From NCBI GenBank assembly GCA_947071285.1, contig CAMTFK010000266.1:1-6092 (forward strand): a stretch of DNA of 6,092 nt. The letters are read 5' to 3'. Position numbers and translations under genes: made by a program. This DNA comes from an uncultured Bacteroides sp. Lineage in GTDB: Bacteria > Bacteroidota > Bacteroidia > Bacteroidales > Bacteroidaceae. A model generated the notes under the pieces. It did not search any database. It was not told the DNA's origin and saw only the letters and a list, made by a program, of their open reading frames with translations. This document shows, piece after piece, positions 1-6,046 of this stretch (position 1 is the stretch's first letter; every line of letters begins with the position of its first letter).

Positions 1-157
1 GATGTTAGTTAGAAAGTTGCAAAGAGACGATATTTTTTTTAGAAAATCGATAATATGCGGCATTATTTATTGGAATATTCAGCTTACGGGGGGATATATT
101 CGTTGCGTAAAGGAGGCTGGTATTTTCGTTGAAACAAACTATTGGCGGAGTTGCAAG

Positions 158-370
158 AAACTAATATCTTGTGTGCTACCAACTAATATCTTGGATACTA
201 ATAAATATTCTTACCATAAATATATAAGTTTCTTACAACAGTTATGTAAGTTTCTTACATTAGTTATAATAGTATCTTACAACAGTTATTGTAAGAAAAA
301 TAATTAGGCAACGAGTTATTAGTTGGCTGCGGTGCGGAGATTAGTTGTTAGGAGGGAAGATATTAGTTTG
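158..370. repeat. Degenerate 22-bp-period repeat array with inverted halves
   Basis: Six related units in 158-289 share a CTT core at 168, 190, 210, 232, 254 and 276, so the spacings are 22, 20, 22, 22 and 22. AACTAATATCTTG occurs exactly at 159-171 and 181-193, TAAGTTTCTTACA at 225-237 and 247-259, and TCTTACAACAGTTAT at 231-245 and 275-289. The array ends in a hairpin, TCTTACAA at 275-282 against TTGTAAGA at 289-296. The second half carries the opposite orientation: ATTAGTT at 318, 340 and 362, again 22 apart, with another at 259. AAACTAATATCTT at 158-170 has its exact reverse complement at 357-369. About 22 bp is two helical turns, so all cores face one side of the DNA. The units are too degenerate and spacer-free for CRISPR. 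Function is unknown; a protein-binding array or a decayed intergenic repeat both fit. Confidence 0.7.
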
Positions 371-423
371 CAGGCAGATTCTTTTTCCATTTGCGGGATT
401 CACTTAGAAAATGTTTTGAAATG

Positions 424-561
424 ATAAATGATAATTTATTAGTGATTAGCGTTTGGTGATTAGTGATTAGTGGGCTGCGCTATTATTCCGCATGGCGCTT
501 ATCACTTATCACTAAACACTAATCACTAAACGAAGCTCCGCTTCGCTAAATTATCATTTAT
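424..561. repeat. 138-bp imperfect palindrome of TTAGTGA heptamers
   Basis: The outer arms are 15 bp and match perfectly (424-438 against 547-561). Inside, the left arm is five tandem heptamers at 439-473 (TTAGTGA, TTAGCGT, TTGGTGA, TTAGTGA, TTAGTGG). The right arm, 498-530 read on the minus strand, matches it with about four mismatches over 31 bp. The right arm also carries a small extra hairpin at 531-546 (CGAAGC, loop TCC, GCTTCG). The centre, about 474-497, is GC-rich and contains CTGCGC. No open frame, transposase or target-site duplication is evident. Transcribed RNA from either strand would fold into one long stem. It looks like a non-coding mobile or repetitive intergenic element of MITE or REP type, but that class is inferred from shape only. 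Confidence 0.7.
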
Positions 562-676
562 AGCTCCAGAATATTAAATGAAAACAAATTCTTAATCATC
601 ATGTAGCATCAGGCTTCTTGTACTAATAAGATATAGGTATTTTGGGGGTAAAACCGGTTAAAACAATTAAATCAGG

Positions 677-707
677 TTGTTTGTTATTGTAATTAGTACT
701 ATTTTCG
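677..707 (+). promoter_or_regulatory. Candidate Bacteroidales promoter for the 731 gene
   Basis: TATTTTCG at 700-707 differs by one base from the Bacteroidales -7 consensus TAnnTTTG. A TTG at 677-679 sits 20 bp upstream, within the usual gap to the -33 element. Transcription would begin near 712-715, leaving a leader of under 20 bases before the TTG start at 731, which is normal for the group. The match is imperfect and the DNA is AT-rich, so a chance hit is quite possible. No operator that I can name is visible. Confidence 0.3.
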
Positions 708-730
708 CCAAACTATCTTAAATACGCTTT

Positions 731-1075
731 TTGGAGAAGTTACGGAACATATTGAAATGGTTTCTTCCTTTGCTGTTCATCGCATACTTAGGAGGGATTA
801 CGCTGTTTACTCACTCGCATGTAGTAAATGGAGTGATTATCGTGCACTCCCATCCCTTCAAAGGTGAGCATCAACATACGGAAACGCAGGTAGAAACGAT
901 TTTCTTCCTTTCGTCTTTTGTAACTTCATCTCTTCCTACTGTTCTTTTTGTCGCACCGGCTTTCCTCATTTTATTGTGCGTACTGGCTGTTCCGGGTGTG
1001 GAACGCATCAAGTACGTAAAGGGGCGTTGCGGCATCAGTCTTCGGGCTCCACCGGCGATTAGTGACGAGCTATAA
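731..1075 (+). CDS. Small His-rich two-helix inner-membrane protein, function unknown
   Basis: This 114-residue protein has two hydrophobic segments, about residues 9-27 and 66-88. Between them is a loop with six histidines in pairs (H28/H30, H39/H41, H47/H49: THSH, HSHP, HQH). The N-terminus (K3, R5, K9) and C-terminus (ERIKYVKGR, about 91-99) are basic, so the positive-inside rule puts the His-rich loop in the periplasm. I do not recognise a named family. The HxH pairs suggest metal binding, and the gene lies 133 bases upstream of a TonB-dependent receptor on the same strand, which would fit an accessory role in metal or metallophore uptake; that is inference. The start is TTG at 731: an in-frame stop at 719-721 and the lack of an in-frame ATG before the first helix leave it as the best choice. 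The last five or six codons lie in a repeat element and may not be ancestral. Confidence 0.7.
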   Translation: MEKLRNILKWFLPLLFIAYLGGITLFTHSHVVNGVIIVHSHPFKGEHQHTETQVETIFFLSSFVTSSLPTVLFVAPAFLILLCVLAVPGVERIKYVKGRCGISLRAPPAISDEL

Positions 1076-1129
1076 GCTACAGGCTACGAGTTGCTGCGCA
1101 GTGTTTGCGGGCGAAAGATTTTTCGCCCC
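1057..1129. repeat. Heptamer repeat with GGGCGAAA hairpin, overlapping a gene end
   Basis: GATTAGTGA at 1057-1065, the same heptamer core as the 424-561 palindrome, is followed by four 7-bp units at 1067-1094 (GAGCTAT, AAGCTAC, AGGCTAC, GAGTTGC) and then TGCGCAG. After a short spacer comes a perfect hairpin: GGGCGAAA at 1109-1116, loop GATT, TTTCGCCC at 1121-1128. The hairpin is followed by CCTACAAG, not a T-run, so it is a poor intrinsic terminator. The element covers the last codons and stop (1073-1075) of the upstream gene. Like the 424-561 element it runs from heptamers into CTGCGC, and AATTATCATTT follows both (549-559 and 1169-1179). I take the two as related intergenic repeats. Confidence 0.6.
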
Positions 1130-1208
1130 TACAAGTAAAATGTACTCAAACAAATAGTCTTGCTGCTCAATTATCATTTCCCTAACTCATTCATATAAAA
1201 AGAACTAC

Positions 1209-3632
1209 ATGAAAAAATATATCATTTTCGTGGTGGGAGTAGTGTGCGCATTGCTCTCCCGGAACACTTATGCAGAAGATTTGAGAGGTACCGATGCCAA
1301 TATCATCGGCCACGTGATAGAAAAAAATACAGGTGAACACCTTCCTTATATGACGGTAGCCCTGAAGGGAACTACTATCGGCACCATGACCGATGCTTCT
1401 GGCCATTACTTTCTGAAAAATCTTCCCGAAGGAGAGTTTACGCTCTACGTCAGTGCCGTGGGGTATAAGTCGCAAGAGCGTAAAGTAATGCTGAAACAGG
1501 GCAAAACATTAGAAGAAAACTTCGAGTTGGAAGAAGACATGGTTGCCTTGGACGGTGTGGTGGTCACTGCCAACCGCAATGAAACAGCCCGCCGCCTGGC
1601 GCCTACACTTGTCAAAGTGGTTACTCCCAAGCTGTTTGATATGACCAATTCACATACACTGTCGCAAGGACTGGTATTCCAGCCGGGTGTACGTGTGGAA
1701 AACGATTGCCAGAATTGCGGTTATTCGCAAGTACGTATCAACGGTATGGATGGAAAATATACGCAGATATTGATAGACTCGCGCCCCATCTTCTCCGCCC
1801 TGGCAGGTGTTTATGGGTTGGAACAGATTCCGGCAAATATGATAGAACGCGTGGAGGTGGTGCGTGGAGGTGGTTCCGCCCTGTTTGGCTCTTCCGCCAT
1901 CGCCGGAACGGTGAATATCATCACGAAAGAACCTATCCGCAATTCCGGTTCGTTTGCCCATAGCATTTCCAACTTCGACGGCTCCGGTGTTTTCGATAAT
2001 AATACTACGCTGAATCTTTCCCTTGTTTCTTCGGACAATAAGATGGGGGCTTACGTCTACGGTCAAAACCGGCATCGCTCTGCATGGGACTCCAATGGCG
2101 ACGGTTTCTCCGAATTGCCTAAACTGAAGAATCAGACAGTAGGCGTCAATGCCTACTACCGTACAAGTCCTTACTCCAAACTGAGTTTGGAATATCATCA
2201 TATGGAAGAGTTCCGTCGTGGCGGTAACCGTTTCGACCTGCCACCCCACATTGCCGAAGATGCCGACCTCAACGGTTCGGGAGAACCCGGACTGGTGGAA
2301 CAAATCAGGCATTCCATCAATACGGGCGGACTTAAGTTCAGTGCTTTCTCCAAGGACCAGAAGCATACGTTCAATGTATATGCTTCTGCACAACACATCG
2401 AGCGTGATAGCTATTACAGTGCGTATGGCACCACAACCGACTTTACCGGCGTGCTGGGAGCACAGTATATTCATCATTTCGATAAATTCCTGTTCATGCC
2501 CTCCGACCTGACCGGAGGACTGGAGTTTAACCATGACGACCTGCACGACCGGGGAACGGATGTTCAGAAGTATCGTGATAAGGCTTTGGCCGAAGACCCT
2601 GCTGCCACGGGCGACCGCCTGCAACAACTGATTGAAAAATACACCCCCGACCCGCTAAAACAGATTGTGAATATATCGAGCGCTTATCTTCAAAATGAAT
2701 GGAAGAACGAGCAATGGAGTTTCCTTATCGGCGGACGTGTGGATAAGAACAGTATCATGGATAAAGCTATTTTCAGTCCGCGTGCCAACGTCCGTTACAA
2801 TCCTACGCAGGATGTGAACATCCGTTTCAGCTATGCCGAAGGATTCCGTGCCCCGCAGGCGTTCGACGAAGACCTGCACATCAGTAATGTAGGTGGTGAA
2901 CTGATTTCTATTGTCCGTTCCCCCAAACTGAAAGAAGAACGCTCGCGCAGCGTGAACGCCTCAGTAGACTGGTACCATTACTTCGGTGATTTTCAGGCGA
3001 ACCTATTGGTGGAAGGCTTCTTCACTAAATTGTCCGACCCTTTTGTCCTGACAGCTCCAGTGGAAGCCCCCAATGGCTCCGGCTATCTGATACAAACGCG
3101 TATCAACGGTTCCGGTGCCAAAGTATATGGTGGCACGTTGGAAGGAAAGATAGCTTGGCGTAATAAAATCCAGTTGCAGGCTGGTCTGACCGTGCAACGC
3201 AGTCTGTACGACTCTCCAGAGGAGTGGAGTGCGGACAAGGAACATTTGCCAGATGCAGAACGCCATAGCGACAAGATACTGCGCACGCCGGATTTCTATG
3301 GTTATTTCACGGCTACGTATACGCCAACGAAGCCCCTCTCAATAGCCTTGAACGGCAATTATACGGGCCGGATGTATGTGCCTCACCTGATGTCCGAAGT
3401 AGATGGCACGGCCGACTTGCTGGTGAAGAGTCCGGACTTCTTTGAGCTGGGTGCCAAGGTGGCTTATGATGTTGATTTCTCCGGCATCTGCCTGCAATTC
3501 AATGTGGGAGTACAGAATATCTTCAACTCTTACCAGAATGATTTCGACAAAGGGGCAAGCCGGGATTCCGGTTATATTTACGGTCCCAGTGCTCCCCGTT
3601 CCTACTTTGCAGGGGTGAAGCTCAGCTTTTAG
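1209..3632 (+). CDS. TonB-dependent outer-membrane receptor with CarboxypepD-reg-like domain
   Basis: This 807-residue protein imports a scarce substrate across the outer membrane using TonB-ExbBD energy. In order: a signal peptide at 1-22 ending NTYA; a carboxypeptidase-regulatory-like beta-sandwich at about 31-108 (GHVIEKNTGEHLPYMTV, GTMTDASGHYFLKNLPEG), typical of Bacteroidetes receptors; a TonB-box-like LDGVVVTAN at 114-122; a plug at about 130-245 with IERVEVVRGGGSALFGSSAI and GTVNIITK; and a beta-barrel to the C-terminus, which ends in Phe (AGVKLSF) as barrel proteins do. It appears intact. A CQNC motif at 167-170 lies in the plug. The plug resembles the FepA/CirA/BtuB side of the family rather than SusC, and no SusD gene follows, so siderophore, haem, cobalamin or metal-complex uptake is more likely than glycan uptake. 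The substrate is not readable from sequence. ATG 1209 is the start because the signal peptide begins there. The 731 gene may be co-transcribed with it. Confidence 0.93.
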   Translation: MKKYIIFVVGVVCALLSRNTYAEDLRGTDANIIGHVIEKNTGEHLPYMTVALKGTTIGTMTDASGHYFLKNLPEGEFTLYVSAVGYKSQERKVMLKQGKTLEENFELEEDMVALDGVVVTANRNETARRLAPTLVKVVTPKLFDMTNSHTLSQGLVFQPGVRVENDCQNCGYSQVRINGMDGKYTQILIDSRPIFSALAGVYGLEQIPANMIERVEVVRGGGSALFGSSAIAGTVNIITKEPIRNSGSFAHSISNFDGSGVFDNNTTLNLSLVSSDNKMGAYVYGQNRHRSAWDSNGDGFSELPKLKNQTVGVNAYYRTSPYSKLSLEYHHMEEFRRGGNRFDLPPHIAEDADLNGSGEPGLVEQIRHSINTGGLKFSAFSKDQKHTFNVYASAQHIERDSYYSAYGTTTDFTGVLGAQYIHHFDKFLFMPSDLTGGLEFNHDDLHDRGTDVQKYRDKALAEDPAATGDRLQQLIEKYTPDPLKQIVNISSAYLQNEWKNEQWSFLIGGRVDKNSIMDKAIFSPRANVRYNPTQDVNIRFSYAEGFRAPQAFDEDLHISNVGGELISIVRSPKLKEERSRSVNASVDWYHYFGDFQANLLVEGFFTKLSDPFVLTAPVEAPNGSGYLIQTRINGSGAKVYGGTLEGKIAWRNKIQLQAGLTVQRSLYDSPEEWSADKEHLPDAERHSDKILRTPDFYGYFTATYTPTKPLSIALNGNYTGRMYVPHLMSEVDGTADLLVKSPDFFELGAKVAYDVDFSGICLQFNVGVQNIFNSYQNDFDKGASRDSGYIYGPSAPRSYFAGVKLSF

Positions 3633-3635
3633 TGC

Positions 3636-3694
3636 CTCAGCAGAACTTTTTTATGCAAGCATGAAAGTTATGCATTCGATTTGCATTACCTTTG
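3636..3694 (+). repeat. 59-bp promoter-bearing direct repeat, copy 1
   Basis: This segment matches 3712-3770 at 56 of 59 positions, with a period of 76 bp; the mismatches are at 3643, 3652 and 3672. It begins four bases after the receptor stop codon. It contains ATGCAAGCAT, a near-palindromic stretch of AACTTT and AAAGTT arms, and a perfect -7 box TACCTTTG at 3687-3694. The palindrome is weaker here than in copy 2 because T3652 breaks one pair, though it stays a U-G pair in RNA. If active, this copy would start transcripts near 3700, before copy 2, giving the methyltransferase a longer leader. It may equally be a decaying duplicate. Confidence 0.85.
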
Positions 3695-3711
3695 AAGAAG
3701 ATAAGCTGCAT

Positions 3712-3770
3712 CTCAGCATAACTTTTTCATGCAAGCATGAAAGTTATACATTCGATTTGCATTACCTTTG
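3712..3770 (+). repeat. 59-bp promoter-bearing direct repeat, copy 2
   Basis: This is the copy nearest the methyltransferase start. It carries a strong imperfect palindrome at 3718-3747: ATAAC against GTTAT, then a two-T bulge, then TTTCATGC against GCATGAAA. It ends in the -7 box at 3763-3770. A palindrome just upstream of the -7 box could be an operator or a stem in read-through RNA from the receptor gene; the sequence alone does not decide. The 17 bases between the copies (3695-3711) are unrelated to either. Confidence 0.85.
3763..3770 (+). promoter_or_regulatory. Bacteroidales -7 box for the methyltransferase gene
   Basis: TACCTTTG matches the Bacteroidales primary-sigma -7 consensus TAnnTTTG exactly. 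Transcription would start near 3776-3780, about 15 bases before ATG 3793. No clear TTTG lies 19-21 bp upstream; the best remnant is GTTA at 3743-3746, 16 bp away, so the -33 element is weak or unusual. The box decides the gene start, because any initiation codon upstream of it would not be on this transcript. Confidence 0.65.
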
Positions 3771-3792
3771 CAGGCATAAAACGATTTGGCAC

Positions 3793-5229
3793 ATGGAATT
3801 ACCCGTATCTTTTGCAGACCGTACCCGTTCCCTTTTGGGAGATGAAGAATATAGCAAACTGGCTGACGCCTTAAATGACGAACAGCCCGTAAGTATCCGA
3901 CTGAATGAAGCAAAGTTGCCCGATGCTTCATTCGGTCTTTTTCATGGCTATGCCGGACCTGTGCCCTGGTCTTCTACAGGTTTTTATCTCGACCGCCGTC
4001 TGACGTTTACTTTCGATCCCTTGTTTCACGCAGGTTGCTACTACGTGCAGGAGGCATCTTCCATGTTTGTGGAGCAGGCATTGAGGCAATATGTGGGTGA
4101 GGCACCCGCAGTGATGCTCGACCTTTGTGCCGCACCCGGTGGAAAATCTACTCATGCCCGCAGTGTATTGCCGGAGGGCAGCCTGTTGGTAGCCAACGAA
4201 GTAATCCGTAACCGTTCTCAGATTTTGGCGGAGAATCTGACTAAGTGGGGGCATCCCGGTGTAGTGGTAACCAACAATGACCCGGCGGACTTCTCCGACC
4301 TGGAGGACTTTTTCGATGTGATATTGACTGATGTTCCCTGTTCGGGCGAGGGCATGTTCCGTAAAGATTCCGTTGCAATAAGCGAGTGGAGTCCGGAGAA
4401 TGTGGATATTTGCTGGCAACGGCAACGGCGTATCATTTCCGATATCTGGCCCAGTCTGAAACCGGGCGGACTATTGATTTATAGTACTTGTACGTATAAT
4501 ACGAAGGAGGATGAAGAAAATATTCGCTGGATACATGATGAATTCGGCGCGGAGATACTTTCGGTGAATGTGTCTGACGATTGGAATATCACTGGAAACC
4601 TGATTGATGAAGAATACTTCCCTGTATATCGTTTCCTTCCCCATCGGACGAAAGGTGAGGGCTTTTTCCTTGCCGTGCTTCGCAAACCGGAGGAGGGTAA
4701 TCTGCAAATCCAGTATAAATTAACTTCTGCGCAGGGAAAGAAAAAGGTAGCTTCCGGTATTTCCAAAGAGCAACTGGACGTTGCCCGGGGATGGCTTCTT
4801 TCTCCGGGTGATTATGAACTTTCAGTAAACGGAACGAATATTACGGCTTTCCCAAAAGAATATCTACCGGAACTGTCGGCTTTGCAACAATCTCTTCGTG
4901 TCATTCAGACGGGTGTTGCCCTTGCCGAAGTGAAGGGGAAGGACTTGATTCCCAATCATGCACTTGCCATGAGCTATATATTGCGTAATGATGTTTTCCC
5001 CCGTGAAGAAGTGCCGTATGAGCAGGCTATTGCTTATTTACGCAAAGAAGCGATTGTGCTTTCCGGTGATGCTCCACGCGGTTATGTGCTGCTGACTTAT
5101 ATGAATATTCCTTTAGGTTTCGTAAAGAATATAGGTAACCGTGCTAATAATCTTTATCCGCAAGAGTGGAGGATACGGAGCGGATATTTGCCGGAAGAGA
5201 TATTAATTTTGTCTGCTGATGGGAATTGA
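3793..5229 (+). CDS. RsmF-like rRNA cytosine-C5 methyltransferase (NOL1/NOP2/Sun family)
   Basis: The 478-residue product transfers a methyl group from S-adenosylmethionine to C5 of a cytosine in RNA, most likely 16S rRNA, in the cytoplasm. The N-terminal part (about 1-95) has the family's SIRLNEAK and YVQEASSMF segments. The Rossmann methyltransferase core carries motif I LDLCAAPGGKST (109-120), motif IV DVPCSGEGMF (180-189) and motif VI STCTYN (231-236). Cys233 is the expected nucleophile and Cys183 the residue that aids product release; both are present. A C-terminal RsmF-type RNA-binding region follows, about 300-478. The length is close to that of E. coli RsmF, and the frame is intact. 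ATG 3793 is chosen over 3661 because the family's N-terminus starts here and the extra 44 residues would translate the promoter repeats. The exact target cytosine cannot be read from sequence. It appears to be a single-gene unit. Confidence 0.93.
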   Translation: MELPVSFADRTRSLLGDEEYSKLADALNDEQPVSIRLNEAKLPDASFGLFHGYAGPVPWSSTGFYLDRRLTFTFDPLFHAGCYYVQEASSMFVEQALRQYVGEAPAVMLDLCAAPGGKSTHARSVLPEGSLLVANEVIRNRSQILAENLTKWGHPGVVVTNNDPADFSDLEDFFDVILTDVPCSGEGMFRKDSVAISEWSPENVDICWQRQRRIISDIWPSLKPGGLLIYSTCTYNTKEDEENIRWIHDEFGAEILSVNVSDDWNITGNLIDEEYFPVYRFLPHRTKGEGFFLAVLRKPEEGNLQIQYKLTSAQGKKKVASGISKEQLDVARGWLLSPGDYELSVNGTNITAFPKEYLPELSALQQSLRVIQTGVALAEVKGKDLIPNHALAMSYILRNDVFPREEVPYEQAIAYLRKEAIVLSGDAPRGYVLLTYMNIPLGFVKNIGNRANNLYPQEWRIRSGYLPEEILILSADGN

Positions 5230-5289
5230 TTCATAATCTTGAGTGGATTTGGATGAAGTACTTTAGTCTGTTGAACTTTTCATTGTTTC

Positions 5290-5337
5290 AAATAACTTAT
5301 TTTGAAGATAAGAATTCTTATCTTCAAAATCTTATTT
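5290..5337. terminator. Bidirectional terminator-like palindrome between convergent genes
   Basis: Bases 5299-5330 form a perfect 32-bp palindrome centred on GAATTC. After a small asymmetric internal loop (CTT against C) the stem continues with AAATAA (5290-5295) against TTATTT (5332-5337). It lies 69 bases past the methyltransferase stop and 23 bases past the regulator's stop. A hairpin shared by two convergent genes is the usual place for a two-way intrinsic terminator. The stem is GC-poor and neither side has a clean T-run, so termination strength is uncertain. Confidence 0.6.
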
Positions 5338-5353
5338 CCCAATTTTGTAATAT

Positions 5354-6046
5354 CTAATCTAACAACCCCAATTTTCTAGCATATTCAATGGCTTCGAGTA
5401 CATTGCTGGTGTTCATCTTTTGCATAATGTTTTGACGATGTTTATTTACAGTATGAATACTTACAGATAATCGGTCTGAAATTTCTTTGCTAAGCATTCC
5501 GGATTTTATTAAAAGTAATACTTCTTTTTCTCTTGGGGTAAATTCAATAAGTTCTTTTTCCTCGAACTTATTTAAAGGCAAAGTTTTGCCAGTGATAAAA
5601 TTCACTACCTGAATTTTGATGTTATCCAATGGCGCAGTATTAGGGGATAAATCAGCGATACCCATCACAAGCCAGGGAACACCATGCTCATCTAACTCCA
5701 ATACCTGATGTTGGCTGATGATACGAACATATTTGTTGTCTGCATTTAGAACTCTGAATTCATAAATAAGTTTATACTCTAAAATCTTATCTGCTTGAGT
5801 TGTTTGCAAATACTCAAACAGTCTCTCCTGTGTATTACTCAATGCAATTAAGTCTTCTGGATGTATACGGGACTCGAAATTGCTTTCTTCGTTATTCTGA
5901 AATTCTAATGCATCCGGATTATATCCCAAAAAGCGAATATAACTATCTGATAAGTAGAGATATTTTATATGCTGTTCTACAACAAATACGTAGCTATTGT
6001 TTACTTTAGCAAGTAGCTCGATATGCTTTTTATGAGATTCCCATAT
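5354..6046 (-). CDS. PAS-LuxR (GerE-type HTH) transcriptional regulator, 5' truncated
   Basis: The visible 230 residues are the C-terminal bulk of a DNA-binding regulator. A PAS-type sensor fold covers roughly residues 15-133 of the fragment: YLSDSYIRFLGYNPD, the HPEDL segment, then YEFRVLNADNKYVRI and a closing GIADLSP. After a linker of about 35 residues comes a GerE/LuxR HTH at about 169-230, with FTPREKEVLLLIKSG and the recognition helix in SIHTVNKHRQNIMQKM. No receiver domain is visible, so it is not a standard response regulator; the PAS domain may bind a ligand or mediate dimerisation. The start is missing: genomic sequence ends at 6046 and the first true codon seen is Ile (6044-6046). 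Any ATG beyond that point lies in adapter. Probably only a few tens of residues are lost, judging from how close the PAS domain is to the edge. Targets are unknown, and the convergent methyltransferase gene is probably unrelated. Confidence 0.88.
   Translation of the reverse strand: MWESHKKHIELLAKVNNSYVFVVEQHIKYLYLSDSYIRFLGYNPDALEFQNNEESNFESRIHPEDLIALSNTQERLFEYLQTTQADKILEYKLIYEFRVLNADNKYVRIISQHQVLELDEHGVPWLVMGIADLSPNTAPLDNIKIQVVNFITGKTLPLNKFEEKELIEFTPREKEVLLLIKSGMLSKEISDRLSVSIHTVNKHRQNIMQKMNTSNVLEAIEYARKLGLLD

Larger units (their letters stand above)
1..730. other. Gene-free intergenic region rich in phased repeats
   Basis: No convincing gene lies in this AT-rich 730-base stretch. A 101-codon open frame at 2-307 runs across repeats whose 22-bp period is not a multiple of three, so the same repeat is read in changing frames, and the product resembles no family I know. 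The region holds a 22-bp-period array (158-370), a long heptamer palindrome (424-561) and a weak promoter candidate (677-707), listed separately. I see nothing assignable in 1-157, 371-423 or 562-676 beyond an isolated 8-bp palindrome AACCGGTT at 652-659. No tRNA-like or rRNA-like sequence was recognised. Position 1 may be a contig edge, since the other end of the window is one. Confidence 0.7.

Noticed and set aside
158..296. CRISPR array or plasmid iterons
   Set aside because: The units are degenerate with no unique spacers, there are no cas genes, and no replication gene is nearby.
2..307. 101-codon plus-strand open frame
   Set aside because: It crosses the 22-bp-period repeats in shifting frames, its composition is unlike a protein, and it matches no family I know.
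652..659. AACCGGTT palindrome as an operator
   Set aside because: At eight bases, with no extension or second copy, it is not distinguishable from chance.
1109..1128. GGGCGAAA hairpin as an intrinsic terminator for the 731 gene
   Set aside because: The stem is good but no T-run follows on the plus strand; it looks like part of a repeat element.
1650..2627. 325-codon minus-strand frame inside the receptor gene
   Set aside because: It is antisense to a well-supported gene, shows no domain, and is a by-product of that gene's codon use.
3661..3792. 44-residue N-terminal extension of the methyltransferase
   Set aside because: It is encoded by the two promoter repeats, lies upstream of the -7 box, and is not part of the family's N-terminus.
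1..6046. A new defence, phage or mobile gene system
   Set aside because: Every supported gene fits ordinary transport, rRNA modification or regulation; no transposase, integrase, nuclease or toxin-like gene is present.
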